Positions 25,807 to 35,592 are shown, numbered from the stretch's first letter. The stretch: DNA of 58,503 nucleotides from Arcobacter sp. (GCA_003252105.1 QKDL01000011.1:1-58503); one strand, 5' to 3'. A program made the numbers and translations. Notes: generated from the letters alone by a model not told the origin.

Positions 25807-26676
25807 ATGAAGAAAATAACTATAGAAAAACACGCAAAATTAGCAAACAATATTATGTACTATATTTACAAATATATAGATACAGATATAAACTTAGATG
25901 AACTAAGCTTTGAACTTGATATAAGTAAATTTCATATGCACAGACTTTTTAAAGAGGAGTTTGGAGAAAATATATATGAAACTATCAAATCAATCAGACT
26001 TCAAAAAGCTTCACTACTTCTACTTACAAATAAAAACTCAACCATTACAGATGTAGCTAAGATGTGTGGATATAGTTCGCAAGGTGCTTTTATAAGAGTT
26101 TTTAAACAAAAATTTAATATGACACCAAAACAATGGAAAATGGGTGAATACAAAAAATTTACAAATGATATTTTAATAAAATCAGAAAGTGCCTCAAAAG
26201 CATTAGTTGATTTTTCAAATCTTGAACCAAGTATAGTAAAAATGCCAGCCATGAAAGCGTACTATATAAGACATAAAGGGTACGATAGAAGCATAAGAAA
26301 TACTTGGCAAAAACTTAAAACTTGGCTCTTATGTAATGACATTGAAAACTACAAACAACTAGGGCTTCATCATGATAATCCTACCATTACACCACTTGAT
26401 GAGTGTAGATACAATGCTTGTGTTGTAGTTGAAAATGAGTTAAGCAATACAACACTACCAAGCTTTACAATCCCTAGTGGAGTGTATGCAAAATTTGATT
26501 TTGATGGTAAATATGGTGATATTTTAAAATTTATGCACTGGGTATATTTTGAGTGGTTGATAAATAGTGGATATGAAACCACAACAAACCCCTCATATGC
26601 TATGTATGAAAAAAATCATTTTTTAGACAAAGATGAAAAGTTTATTGTAAGTTATTATATCCCTATTAGGCTATAA
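25807..26676 (+). CDS. AraC-family regulator with GyrI-like effector domain
   Basis: A 289-residue regulator from MKKITIEKHA; an upstream in-frame ATG (25741) precedes the promoter box and is unlikely. N-terminal AraC DNA-binding domain (about 10-110): ELSFELDISKFHMHRLFKEE and ITDVAKMCGYSSQGAFIRVF are the two helix-turn-helices. The C-terminal GyrI/SOUL-type domain (about 130-289), with MPAMKAYYIRHKGYD and FTIPSGVYAKFDFDG, binds small or cationic compounds, as in Rob or BmrR. No partner gene is adjacent on the same strand; the divergent aminotransferase lies 240 bases away. Its target and ligand are unknown. Confidence 0.88.
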   Translation: MKKITIEKHAKLANNIMYYIYKYIDTDINLDELSFELDISKFHMHRLFKEEFGENIYETIKSIRLQKASLLLLTNKNSTITDVAKMCGYSSQGAFIRVFKQKFNMTPKQWKMGEYKKFTNDILIKSESASKALVDFSNLEPSIVKMPAMKAYYIRHKGYDRSIRNTWQKLKTWLLCNDIENYKQLGLHHDNPTITPLDECRYNACVVVENELSNTTLPSFTIPSGVYAKFDFDGKYGDILKFMHWVYFEWLINSGYETTTNPSYAMYEKNHFLDKDEKFIVSYYIPIRL

Positions 26677-26755
26677 AATGGGGCTATGTCATATAAGTGT
26701 CGTAACCGACAACTTATAAAAATTTATATAATATTGAAAAATGTTGGAGAAGAGT

Positions 26756-27130
26756 ATGATAATAAAAAACTTAAGATTAGAAAATGGTTGGTCTCAGGAA
26801 AAATTAGCTGAAATAACTGGGTTGAGCTTAAGAACTATACAAAGAGTTGAAAAAGAGGATAAAGCTAGTTTAGAATCACTAAATCTTTTAGCAAAAGCTT
26901 TTAGTTTAGATATTAAACAACTTCAAGATAAATTAAAAAATAAAACCATAGAAACTGAAACCAAAAATAAAAACAATTATAAGAAAAAAATCATAATCTT
27001 TATTGCTGTAAATTTACTACTTATTGCTATAAATCTTTCAACAAATCCTGAACACTTATGGTTTATCTATCCATTATTAGGATGGGGGATTCCTCTTTTT
27101 TATAAAATATATATCAAAGAAAAGAATTAA
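26756..27130 (+). CDS. XRE-family helix-turn-helix protein with two membrane helices
   Basis: A 124-residue protein from MIIKNLRLENGWSQEKLAEI; GGAGAAG lies 6 bases before ATG 26756, which decides this start over ATG 26741. The N-terminal HTH (about 1-60, with ITGLSLRTIQRVEKED) is followed by a lysine-rich linker and two hydrophobic segments (KIIIFIAVNLLLIAI and LWFIYPLLGWGIPLFY), a 2TM-domain layout. Membrane-bound XRE proteins of this kind are probably sensors. The gene converges with hipA, overlapping by 4 bases, but is not part of the toxin-antitoxin pair. Confidence 0.82.
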   Translation: MIIKNLRLENGWSQEKLAEITGLSLRTIQRVEKEDKASLESLNLLAKAFSLDIKQLQDKLKNKTIETETKNKNNYKKKIIIFIAVNLLLIAINLSTNPEHLWFIYPLLGWGIPLFYKIYIKEKN

Positions 27131-28371
27131 AATCTACTATTTTTTATCACCTTTTCTATTTTTCTCTCATCAACTTTAAGATTTTCTGCTTCTTGTTTAA
27201 ATCTAGTTATAAAATACTCTTTTATATTTTTAACCAACTCCTCTATCTCTTTATCACTAGCTATTGAAAACATCCTTGAAACAGCTTTTATATCTTCTAT
27301 ACTAAAATCTTCCCTCTTTCCATTTATACTCATTTGGTGTTTTGCTGTATAGTCATTTCCTTTGTTATATGTGATATCATATAGTGGAGCAGTTTTCCAA
27401 ATCCCTTTTTCATCCATCAAAAAACTAAAGTTTTTTGTATGATCATCTTGATTACAAGTTATTATATTGTATAACATATGGATAAATGCACCCTCTAACT
27501 GTTGTCTATCTTTGGTAAGATACTCCACAACTCTTAAATACTGTTCATAAGAGTAAGAACCTGGAATATTAAAGTTTGTATGGGTAAGTCCACATAAAGA
27601 GTGCATATGTATCTTTTTATCTTCTATTATGTCAAATCTTTTTACTAAAAGATGACTAAAGTCTCTTTCATGAAAAATCTCTACATCTGATACCTTCAAA
27701 TCAAGCTCTTTTGCTATCTTCATATAGATATATTCAACTTTTCCATAATCTGCTGGTACATAATCTTTTCCAACTCCATCAAATTTTATAAGATAGTTTT
27801 CAAAACCTTTTTTAAAAGGTAATCTTCCTGATATGATTTGATTTGTTGTTTTATTCCATTGGATTACCGCTTTTGCTCTTGCTCCCCCTGCACTTCCTCC
27901 TGATGAGATTAATTCAGGTATAGCAACTGAAATATCCCCTTGTACAATCTTTCTTGCATCATCAACTAAAGCTTTTATCTCTAAAGATTCTTTTAAAATC
28001 TCAGTTGGCTCATTTGGGATATATTCCAAAGCTCCCATACCAGTTTTTCCTATATATGCTAACTTTTGTATAGGTGAAAGTTCATATTCATTTATCCCTT
28101 TTTTTGCATAATATCTTTTGATAACCTCATTTCCAAACTTATCTGGTAAAGAATCAAAAAATACACCAGCTAAACCTTCAAAAAACCTATCATCACTATT
28201 ATTATAAATAGTAGTTGTAGCCAAAGGCAGTTTTATGGGAGATATTTCCAAACCACTATTTTTGAACTTTTCATCATATTCAAAATATAGATTGCTATTT
28301 TCATCTAAAGACAAATAGCCTACTACATCTGTATGCAATTGAACAGTCAAAGAATCATTTCTTGTTTTCAT
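27127..28371 (-). CDS. hipA: HipA-family serine/threonine kinase toxin
   Basis: A 414-residue HipA-like protein. The N-terminal subdomain-1 contains FFDSLPDKFGNEVIKR, followed by the glycine-rich loop GGSAGGARAKAVI (about 158-170). The catalytic loop is NQDDHTKNFSFL (D309/D310, H311, N314) and the metal-binding motif YDITYN (D332). In Escherichia coli HipA phosphorylates GltX and causes persistence. All kinase residues appear present, so it is probably active. The start overlaps the antitoxin gene by 17 bases, antitoxin first, the standard order for hipBA. It is transcribed away from the nucleoside hydrolase gene. Confidence 0.92.
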   Translation of the reverse strand: MKTRNDSLTVQLHTDVVGYLSLDENSNLYFEYDEKFKNSGLEISPIKLPLATTTIYNNSDDRFFEGLAGVFFDSLPDKFGNEVIKRYYAKKGINEYELSPIQKLAYIGKTGMGALEYIPNEPTEILKESLEIKALVDDARKIVQGDISVAIPELISSGGSAGGARAKAVIQWNKTTNQIISGRLPFKKGFENYLIKFDGVGKDYVPADYGKVEYIYMKIAKELDLKVSDVEIFHERDFSHLLVKRFDIIEDKKIHMHSLCGLTHTNFNIPGSYSYEQYLRVVEYLTKDRQQLEGAFIHMLYNIITCNQDDHTKNFSFLMDEKGIWKTAPLYDITYNKGNDYTAKHQMSINGKREDFSIEDIKAVSRMFSIASDKEIEELVKNIKEYFITRFKQEAENLKVDERKIEKVIKNSRF

Positions 28372-28756
28372 TTTTTACCTTTAACTTATCCAATAAACTA
28401 CCAATTTTTGTAGTTTTATTTTCCTCTTTTGTTTCTTGGAGTTGATTTTTTTCTTTTGAACTAGCCCTTTGTCTTTTTGTTTTATCTATTTTTTTGTTTA
28501 GTACTTTTTCTTTTGGTGAAAAACTACTTTTTATAAAAAGATTATTTAACTCTATAGTTTTACCCAAGGCTTTTGTTATATTTATAAAATTTTCAAAACT
28601 TCCTTTACCATTTTTCTCAAATATTTTATATGTTGATAAAGATAAACCTGATTTTAATGCCAACTCCTCTTGGGTAATATTTTGTTTTAGTCTCTCATCT
28701 TTTATTTTATTTGCAAACTCTTTTAAAATCTCTTGTGTAGTACTAAATTCATTCAT
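28355..28756 (-). CDS. hipB: HipB-like XRE antitoxin
   Basis: A 133-residue protein with an N-terminal XRE helix-turn-helix (about 12-70: KDERLKQNITQEELALKSGL and LSTYKIFEKNGKG) and a long lysine-rich C-terminal extension of about 50 residues, longer than the Escherichia coli HipB tail. It should bind HipA and repress its own promoter through the repeats at 28772-28909. The extension ending KIGSLLDKLKVKNENKK may be the part that contacts HipA or is degraded. Confidence 0.88.
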   Translation of the reverse strand: MNEFSTTQEILKEFANKIKDERLKQNITQEELALKSGLSLSTYKIFEKNGKGSFENFINITKALGKTIELNNLFIKSSFSPKEKVLNKKIDKTKRQRASSKEKNQLQETKEENKTTKIGSLLDKLKVKNENKK

Positions 28757-28771
28757 TATATAAACCTTTAT

Positions 28772-28909
28772 AGTTCAAATTTAAACTTTTAATATAAATA
28801 TTAGATCATATTAGTTTAAAATCAAACTATTATAATTAAAATTTAAATTATTGTCAACTTATAGTTCAAATTTAATACTTTATCTTCATATTTTTAACTT
28901 AATAGTTAA
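28772..28909. promoter_or_regulatory. Cluster of AGTTYAAA-type inverted repeats, candidate HipB operators
   Basis: Four elements lie in the 273-base region between hipB and the nucleoside hydrolase gene: AGTTCAAATTTAAACT (28772-28787), AGTTTAAAATCAAACT (28813-28828), AGTTCAAATTTAATACT (from 28863) and TTAACT-TAAT-AGTTAA (28894-28909). Such multi-site arrays before hipB are typical of cooperative autorepression. The rest of the region (28910-29029) is A/T-rich and holds the promoter of the divergent gene. Confidence 0.6.
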
Positions 28910-29029
28910 TATATGAACTTTTATTTTTAAATAAATAATAGAAAAATATAAATAATATATAATACAATATTTTACTTATTATCAATATTTTATATGTTAA
29001 AATTTATCAAACCAACAAAAAGGTAAATT

Positions 29030-30028
29030 ATGAAAAAGATTAAAAATATAATTGTTGATTCCGATATGGGCTGGGATGATGTATTATCAATCTGCTATTT
29101 GATGAAAAATCCATCTATAAATATATTAGCTGTTACTGTCACTGGATGTGGAGAGACAAATCTAAAATGGGGCTCAATTATTGCAAAAACACTTATGGAA
29201 CTTGGTGAGCAAACTGATACAAAAGTATCCATTGGAACAGATAAACCTCTAAAATTTAATCATAAATTTCCTCAATCATTTAAAGATGACATGAATGATA
29301 TTATGGGATTACTTGGGAGTCTAAATCCAAAAACCACTATTGAATTTGATAAAAGAGATGCTTGGGATCTATTATATGATAGTTTAGAAAATTGTTCAGA
29401 AAAAATCACTATACTATCTCTTGGGGGATTTACAAATATTGCAAAAATGTTAGAAAAATATCCTACTGCAAAAATAGAAAACATAGAACAAATCTATGCA
29501 ATGGCTGGTGCAGTTTATGTTGATGGAAATGTTGCCCTTTTGAATAATGCAAAAAAACAGTGGAATCAAGGAGCTATTTATAGTACAAATTATAGTGCAG
29601 AATGGAATGTTTTTATTGATCCAATTGCAGCAAAAAAAGTTTTTGATTCAACTATTCCTATTACATTGGTTCCTCTCGATGCTTGTAATTATGTTGTTCT
29701 AAATGCTGACTATGTAGATACAATAACAGCAATAGACCCAATATCTACACTTGTAAAAAATATTTTTATACAAAAAACAGGAAGCCATGATGAAGGTATT
29801 CCAGTACCAATATTTGACCCACTAGCTACTATGATTATGGCTGGTAATTTGGAGTATTATCAATTTCATGAGCAATATTTAGATGTAAATACAACCGATA
29901 CAGAAGTAAATAATCATTGCGGTAAAACATACATAACTTCGAAAGGAAAAAGAAAAATAACAATTGTTCAAGGTGTATCTCAATTAGAATTTTCAATTCA
30001 ATTTGCAAAAATAATCAACAAAGGATAA
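29030..30028 (+). CDS. Nucleoside hydrolase, inosine/uridine-preferring family
   Basis: A 332-residue enzyme. The calcium-binding N-terminal motif is IIVDSDMGWDDVLSICYL (DxDxGxDD), and LSLGGFTNIAKMLEKYP and the later IFDPLATMIMAG (Asp ligand) complete the family pattern. It hydrolyses ribonucleosides to base and ribose in purine/pyrimidine salvage. There is no signal peptide, so it acts in the cytoplasm. RBS AAAAGGTAAATT precedes ATG. The DUF2608 gene begins 2 bases after its stop. Confidence 0.9.
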   Translation: MKKIKNIIVDSDMGWDDVLSICYLMKNPSINILAVTVTGCGETNLKWGSIIAKTLMELGEQTDTKVSIGTDKPLKFNHKFPQSFKDDMNDIMGLLGSLNPKTTIEFDKRDAWDLLYDSLENCSEKITILSLGGFTNIAKMLEKYPTAKIENIEQIYAMAGAVYVDGNVALLNNAKKQWNQGAIYSTNYSAEWNVFIDPIAAKKVFDSTIPITLVPLDACNYVVLNADYVDTITAIDPISTLVKNIFIQKTGSHDEGIPVPIFDPLATMIMAGNLEYYQFHEQYLDVNTTDTEVNNHCGKTYITSKGKRKITIVQGVSQLEFSIQFAKIINKG

Positions 30029-30030
30029 TA

Positions 30031-30981
30031 ATGAAAACAATTTTAAAACTTCTAATATTTAGTTTAATATTTTCAAACTATATATATGCAAAAGCAAATA
30101 AGTCTGAGGTTTCAAGCTTCTTAGAGCTTGAAAATATTGTTAACAATTTAAATAAATATTCAACAACCCTTATTGTTATGGATGACGATGATACTTTAAC
30201 TATGATGCAATGTGATAAAACAAAAGAGGATAAATACTGTCAATATTTAGGTGGTCCAGCTTGGTATTCATGGCAAGATCAATTATTGAAAGATTATCAA
30301 CAAAATAAAAATGATTCAAAATATAGAGTAGCTTCTAATGAAGATGAACTACTAAAAATATCTACATTATTATTTAGTTTAAATAATATGCCCTATACAG
30401 ATAAAAATATTCCCGAAATTCTTTCAAAACTATCACAAAAAGGGGTTAGACTTATGGTTGAAACAGCCAGAGGAAGTGATAACTTAAGTGCAACAAGTGC
30501 GCAGTTTTCAAATCTTCAAGCACCAAATGGTACATTTTTACAACTAATAAAAGGAAATTCTCTAAAGTTTGGGAAAAATAAAACATCAAGTTTGGCAAGT
30601 CCATTTTTACCTTGTAGTATTAAATCATCACGGGCAATTTCTTATCAAAGTGGAGTGATGTATCTTGCAGGGCAAGACAAAGGTAAAATGTTACAATGTA
30701 TGTTATCTTTATACGAAGATACAAATAATACAAATAAAATAGATACTATTGTTTTTATAGATGACACTTTGGAAAATGTAATCAATGTTTATAATGCTTT
30801 TAAAACAGATAAAAAGTATGATGTTTATGCTTTTCATTATACGGCCTTTGAACAACATAAAAATGCTTTAATAAAAGGAAAGAAAAAAGATATTTATCAG
30901 GAACAAACACACAAAAGATGGTTAGAGATAAAAAAAGCGATTGAAACAAATCTTCTAAATCCAGCATTAGAAGATAATTGA
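30031..30981 (+). CDS. Exported DUF2608/HAD-like protein
   Basis: A 316-residue protein with a signal peptide (LKLLIFSLIFSNYIYAKA, cleavage near residue 20). The motif TLIVMDDDDTLTMM (about 48-61) is a HAD-type motif I (DxDxT), and TIVFIDDTLENV near residue 245 is a plausible HAD motif IV, so a periplasmic phosphatase is possible. Several cysteines (MQCDKT, DKYCQY, FLPCSI) suggest a disulfide. It is coupled to the nucleoside hydrolase gene by a 2-base gap. One reading is a periplasmic nucleotidase that feeds nucleosides to it. Confidence 0.8.
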   Translation: MKTILKLLIFSLIFSNYIYAKANKSEVSSFLELENIVNNLNKYSTTLIVMDDDDTLTMMQCDKTKEDKYCQYLGGPAWYSWQDQLLKDYQQNKNDSKYRVASNEDELLKISTLLFSLNNMPYTDKNIPEILSKLSQKGVRLMVETARGSDNLSATSAQFSNLQAPNGTFLQLIKGNSLKFGKNKTSSLASPFLPCSIKSSRAISYQSGVMYLAGQDKGKMLQCMLSLYEDTNNTNKIDTIVFIDDTLENVINVYNAFKTDKKYDVYAFHYTAFEQHKNALIKGKKKDIYQEQTHKRWLEIKKAIETNLLNPALEDN

Positions 30982-30992
30982 TTTTAAATAGC

Positions 30993-31019
30993 TGAGTAAA
31001 GGATTATCTCCTTTACTCA
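30993..31019. terminator. Bidirectional terminator
   Basis: TGAGTAAAGGA and TCCTTTACTCA form a perfect 11-base stem with loop TTATC between the convergent DUF2608 and YjdM genes. Confidence 0.8.
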
Positions 31020-31026
31020 TAAAATA

Positions 31027-31374
31027 TTAAGATTTTTTAACAAACTCTTGTTTTAATTTAATTGCACCAACACCTGGCACTTTACAGTCAATATTATGAC
31101 CATCATTTCCCTCAACAAGTCTAATACCTTTGATTTTAGTACCAACTTTGATACCTGATGAACTTCCTTTTACTTTTAAGTCTTTTATAACAGTAACATC
31201 ATCTCCATCAACTAAGATTGTACCATTTGCATCTTTTACTACCAAAGTATCTTCATCTTGGCTTTCAACTGCATCTTTTGACCATTCATGTGCACACTCA
31301 GGACAGATTAATAACTCACCATCCTCATAAGTATATTCACTTCCACATTTTGGGCAATTAGGTAATTGACTCAT
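31027..31374 (-). CDS. yjdM: Zinc-ribbon protein YjdM (PhnA family)
   Basis: A 115-residue protein. The N-terminal zinc ribbon is [20 protein letters not shown] (two CxxC pairs), followed by the PhnA domain with [20 protein letters not shown] and [20 protein letters not shown]. Despite the old name alkylphosphonate utilisation protein, its function is unsettled. The gene is single, with RBS AAGGAATACT before ATG and a terminator at its end. Confidence 0.9.
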   Translation of the reverse strand: MSQLPNCPKCGSEYTYEDGELLICPECAHEWSKDAVESQDEDTLVVKDANGTILVDGDDVTVIKDLKVKGSSSGIKVGTKIKGIRLVEGNDGHNIDCKVPGVGAIKLKQEFVKKS

Positions 31375-31414
31375 AGTATTCCTTTAAAAAAATTTCGCAA
31401 TTGTAAGATATTAA

Positions 31415-33685
31415 TCAAATATTGTCAAATTTTTGTCTTTTTTTGTAATGAAATAGGCTCAAAAGTGCAGGTAAAAGTACCAAATCAAGTAAAAGTGCTA
31501 AATTTAGTGCAATTATTGTAACTATTGCAAAATTTACATTTGGTACAAAACTACTTAAACCAAATATAGCAAAGGTAATTGAGAGTATAAAAGTTGTCAA
31601 AATCATAGCATTTCCACTATGACTTATCACATAATCAATACTATGTTCAAAATTTCTAAGCTTGATACTTTCAAAATATTTACTAAAAAAATGTATTGTA
31701 TCATCTACAGCTATACCTAGAATAACTGCTGCACTAATCGCTACACCTATATCTATATTGATATTAAGATATCCCATGACACCTCCAACTAATAGTATTG
31801 GAGCGATATTTGGCAATATAAAAAGCAATAAGATACTAACTTTTCTAAATATAAAAAGCATAGCCAAACAAACAATTATAAGAGTAAGCAAAACAGAGTA
31901 TATCAAGGTGTCAGTAACACTTTTTTGCATATATGCAAATATTGTGGTCTGACCTTGTACATCTGCACTGTAGTTAGTGTTTTGTTTCCACCAATTTTTT
32001 ATCCAATCTATCATATAGATATCTTTTGAAGTATCTTGAATATTACTATTTATAGAGATTCTTAAAAACCTTTCATTTGTATCTATTTTATCATTTATCT
32101 CCATTCCTTGTGGAAGACTCATAGAGTATAAAAGTATATATTGGGCTACTAATTTATTTGTATTTGGGATATCTTCTTTTACATCTTTATTTAAAACATG
32201 TTGCATTCTTATTACTATATCTTTTATGGATGTAATAAAGGTAATATTTTTAAAATTTTGTTTTAATTCCTCTTCAAATTTTACAATTTTTTTCAAAAAC
32301 ACAGGATTTTTTATCCCCTCTTTTACTTTTGAATCAACTATAACTTCATATATCATACTTCCCGTTAGATTTTTTTCTACAAAATCACTTCCTTGCCGAA
32401 CTACGGTATCTTTTTTAAAATATTTGATACTATTACTATCTACTTTTACAAAACTTAAACCATATAAAAGAATAATAAAAAGAGTGAAAAAAACAACTAC
32501 TATTTTCATATCATTTCTTTTTATAAAAGCACCATACCCTTTAGTATTTAAAAAATTAAAAAATCTAATTGGTTTGATATCTTGATTATTAAACATCAAC
32601 ATAATTGCAGGAGCTAAAGATATACTAAAAATAAAAGCTAAAAGAGCTGCTGATGTAATAGAAATACCAAGAGTAGAGATAGGAACTATATGACTTATAC
32701 CCAAAGTTGCAAAACCAATAGCAGTAGTAAATGATGTCATAGCTATGGGGATAATATTTGTACTTAAAGCTTTTGCTAGGGCTTCTTTATTTGGCATCTC
32801 TTTTTGTCTATAATAAACCCATGCTAAATACAAGTGCATAGAATCAGCAATAGCAATAGCACTTACAAAAGAAGGTATATTTACTGTAAAGTTATTCAAA
32901 GAATATCCCAAAATAAACTGTATGCTAAGAGTCAATAAAAAAGTATAAACTATCACTATAGAAGGTACAATCACCCCTAAAAAATTTCTAAAAAATATAA
33001 ATAAAAGAAATACTACTAATACAACAGCAAGAGGAATTAAAACTAAAGCATCTTTTTGAGCTATTGTTACAAGTGAGGCTGTTATAGCAGGAGCCCCTGA
33101 TATATAAAACTTATAAGATGTTTCTTTTTCAAATTTTGTTGTGATTTTTTCTATTTGTTTCATAACTTTTATATTTAGTTCTTCATCTGCTCCAAGAGAA
33201 CTTGCTAATCTTAAAGCCAAAAGTGTTGTTTTGCCATCTTTACTTATAAGTTGATTTAAAATAAGTTTGTCTTTTAAAGCTATTTGTTGTTTTGTATTAA
33301 GATTTTTGGCTTCATAGAAAAAATCTTCAACTATAATATCATCATCTTCACTTGAAATATATTGATAATTTGTAAGGGAATCAACCTTTTGTACCCCAGC
33401 TATTTTTTTAAACTCATTTGTTAAAGATATGATTGTTTTTATGGCTTTTTTATTGAATATTCCCTTTTCATCTTTAAAGGAAACGATAAAAGTATCATCT
33501 CCACTAAATGTAGAACGAAACTTATCATAACTGGTCATTATCTGGGAGTTTTTATCAAACCAGATTCTATAACTTCCCTCAAAGGCTATATTTTTTAAAC
33601 TAAAACTAAAAAGAAGCACTAGTAAAGTTGTGCTTATCAAAATTATATATTTATATTTATCCAAAAAATCTATATATCTATTCAT
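31415..33685 (-). CDS. RND-superfamily (MMPL) exporter
   Basis: A 756-residue inner-membrane protein with the RND layout: one helix, a periplasmic loop (about 35-205), five helices, another helix and periplasmic loop (about 395-590), five helices. Transport-type residues appear in SAIAIADSMHLYLAWVYYR and GIAVDDTIHFFSKYFESI, the paired aspartate-bearing helices. Proteins of this HpnN/MMPL-like group move lipids or hydrophobic molecules towards the outer membrane. It follows a LolA-like and an outer-membrane barrel gene in the same operon, which supports lipid or lipoprotein export. Controlled probably by the divergent TetR gene. Confidence 0.9.
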   Translation of the reverse strand: MNRYIDFLDKYKYIILISTTLLVLLFSFSLKNIAFEGSYRIWFDKNSQIMTSYDKFRSTFSGDDTFIVSFKDEKGIFNKKAIKTIISLTNEFKKIAGVQKVDSLTNYQYISSEDDDIIVEDFFYEAKNLNTKQQIALKDKLILNQLISKDGKTTLLALRLASSLGADEELNIKVMKQIEKITTKFEKETSYKFYISGAPAITASLVTIAQKDALVLIPLAVVLVVFLLFIFFRNFLGVIVPSIVIVYTFLLTLSIQFILGYSLNNFTVNIPSFVSAIAIADSMHLYLAWVYYRQKEMPNKEALAKALSTNIIPIAMTSFTTAIGFATLGISHIVPISTLGISITSAALLAFIFSISLAPAIMLMFNNQDIKPIRFFNFLNTKGYGAFIKRNDMKIVVVFFTLFIILLYGLSFVKVDSNSIKYFKKDTVVRQGSDFVEKNLTGSMIYEVIVDSKVKEGIKNPVFLKKIVKFEEELKQNFKNITFITSIKDIVIRMQHVLNKDVKEDIPNTNKLVAQYILLYSMSLPQGMEINDKIDTNERFLRISINSNIQDTSKDIYMIDWIKNWWKQNTNYSADVQGQTTIFAYMQKSVTDTLIYSVLLTLIIVCLAMLFIFRKVSILLLFILPNIAPILLVGGVMGYLNINIDIGVAISAAVILGIAVDDTIHFFSKYFESIKLRNFEHSIDYVISHSGNAMILTTFILSITFAIFGLSSFVPNVNFAIVTIIALNLALLLDLVLLPALLSLFHYKKRQKFDNI

Positions 33686-33694
33686 AATTATTTC

Positions 33695-34849
33695 CTAAAA
33701 ACTATATGTTAGACCAAGAGTTACTCTTGTATCATTTCCAAAAGGAGTAAGAACACTATTTGCTTTTGAGTCAAAGTTTAAAAGCTCTGCTTTAAACACT
33801 AAACCATCTTTTATTCTTGATTTAAATTCACATTTAAATACTTGTTCATTACTTTGTCTGTCATATAAAATTCCGCTTTTAAGTTCAGTTGAACTGATAT
33901 TATTAAAGTTTAATTTTATTGCAAAAAATAAATCATCATTGTAAACCTCTGAGATATCAATATTTTTTTGAAGATTGTTAAAATATTTATATTTATAATA
34001 TTCAAGATAAAAAGTAAGATCATTACCTTTTATATCATATATACTTTTTTCTACTCCAAAAGAAAGTTGTGCATAATCACTTACAATATCAGTTTTAACA
34101 TCGCTTATGGAACCTTCAATTTTAAAAATATAATCATCATAAATAATATTTGAAAGATATAAAAGCTTTGAAGCTATATATGCCTCTTGTTTTAGTGTTT
34201 TATTATCTTTTAAAACAATTGCTCTTTTTGAATCATATCCATGCCAAAGTATAATTTTATTTTCACTTTCGATACTTTCAGTTGTAAACCCATACTTTAG
34301 ATACAAACTTGGAGTATATTTTGAATGAGTTGTTTTAAAAGATTTTTCATAATTTAAGGCAAATGGATAGTATGGGTCGTTGTTGTTTGGATATTTTATA
34401 TTCTCTTCATAAAGTTTGGCACCAAATTCAAAAGAGGAATCATCAAAATAAAAAGTATCAGTTATAGAGTATGAACCAATCTTTTTATCTTTATCAAAAG
34501 GGTCAGATATATATTTTTTTTTGTTAAAAATATCTGTTATGTTATAAGCTTCTAATTCACCCCAATATTTAATTTGCTTACCAATTGTAAAAGTTGAGTT
34601 TGAAAACTGTTTTAAAAAGTATAATTCATTGATATCAAAATATCTTTTTCTATCATATCTTAAACTATATAGATATTCAAAATTTCCATTAATATCAAAC
34701 TTATCATTTGAGTATTCAACTCTTGTATCTGCATTTATCAAATTTTCATTTTTAAAACTATCATAAAAGATATATTTATATGAAAGATTTGTTTTTTGTT
34801 CTATCGCATATAGATTTATACAAAACAAAACAACTAAAATCAATCTCAT
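33695..34849 (-). CDS. Outer-membrane beta-barrel protein (DUF1302-like)
   Basis: A 384-residue protein with a signal peptide (LILVVLFCINLYA). The body consists of alternating amphipathic strands with aromatic ends and terminates in TRVTLGLTYSF, a C-terminal Phe strand recognised by the BAM machinery. NSTFTIGKQIKYWGELEAYN resembles the DUF1302 group found with RND/LolA-like genes. It overlaps the upstream LolA-like gene by 4 bases. It is probably the outer-membrane part of the exporter system. Confidence 0.82.
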   Translation of the reverse strand: MRLILVVLFCINLYAIEQKTNLSYKYIFYDSFKNENLINADTRVEYSNDKFDINGNFEYLYSLRYDRKRYFDINELYFLKQFSNSTFTIGKQIKYWGELEAYNITDIFNKKKYISDPFDKDKKIGSYSITDTFYFDDSSFEFGAKLYEENIKYPNNNDPYYPFALNYEKSFKTTHSKYTPSLYLKYGFTTESIESENKIILWHGYDSKRAIVLKDNKTLKQEAYIASKLLYLSNIIYDDYIFKIEGSISDVKTDIVSDYAQLSFGVEKSIYDIKGNDLTFYLEYYKYKYFNNLQKNIDISEVYNDDLFFAIKLNFNNISSTELKSGILYDRQSNEQVFKCEFKSRIKDGLVFKAELLNFDSKANSVLTPFGNDTRVTLGLTYSF

Positions 34850-35592
34850 TTTAAAACTCTTTTTGAAAAGTCATTTTCCTTTAGATTTTGATTTATACTA
34901 TCCTCATCCCATATCAAAATAGAAGTTTTATTGTTTTGTATATTTTGCATCACTATTTTTACTATTCTATAAATCCCATCTATTTTTTTATACTCTTTAA
35001 AATATATTTTTTTTAACAACCTATCTTGTTTGTCGTAATATTCCCCAAAAGATGCAAGATATGTTTTTGGATTTATATATATTATTTGTCTTTTATATCC
35101 ACTATTTTTATCTATGGGTATTCTTTCTATTTTTAGATAATTTTCACCATCAACTTTTAGATTTTGAGCCTCACCTTCGTAACTATAGTTTTTATAATTT
35201 TGAGAAGATATATCTTCATAACTAAACTCACTAGCCATAAATGAGCCAGATTTATTTCTTGAACTAATTCTTTTAACTCTTTTCAAAGCAGGAAGATAAA
35301 GCCATTGTTTATCATCACTTCCTATAACTTCATAACTTAAAAGCTTAGTATCTTTTATATCGTTTGGATATAAAAAATTTATAAGTGATTTATCCCCATC
35401 TATATTTTCAAGTTTTGAAATCTCTATTTTTCTAATATTTTCTTCCCCATTTGCATTTTTTAGTATCATAGTTGTTTTTGATACACTACTTTTATATCCA
35501 GCCATCACATCATATGACTTTTTTGCAACATCCAATGAATCTATTGCAAATAAAGGAACTAAGCCTAGTATTAAATAGATGATTTTCTTCAT
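34846..35592 (-). CDS. Outer-membrane lipoprotein-sorting-like protein (LolA-like fold)
   Basis: A 248-residue exported protein (signal IIYLILGLVPLFAIDS). Conserved blocks of the PF17131-type family are KLLSYEVIGSDDKQWLYLPA, KRVKRISSRNKSGSFMASEF and SYEDISSQ. These periplasmic LolA-like proteins accompany MMPL transporters and probably carry a lipid-like ligand. First gene of the three-gene minus-strand operon; its upstream region has two TetR-type operators. RBS AAAGGAAATTAA precedes ATG. Confidence 0.87.
   Translation of the reverse strand: MKKIIYLILGLVPLFAIDSLDVAKKSYDVMAGYKSSVSKTTMILKNANGEENIRKIEISKLENIDGDKSLINFLYPNDIKDTKLLSYEVIGSDDKQWLYLPALKRVKRISSRNKSGSFMASEFSYEDISSQNYKNYSYEGEAQNLKVDGENYLKIERIPIDKNSGYKRQIIYINPKTYLASFGEYYDKQDRLLKKIYFKEYKKIDGIYRIVKIVMQNIQNNKTSILIWDEDSINQNLKENDFSKRVLK

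Noticed and set aside
26756-28756. Three-component toxin-antitoxin system including the XRE-2TM gene
   Set aside because: The XRE-2TM gene is convergent with hipA, has its own ribosome site and shares no operator with hipBA.
28757-29029. Replication origin or DnaA-box cluster in the A/T-rich gap
   Set aside because: No TTATCCACA-like boxes; the repeats fit HipB operators better.
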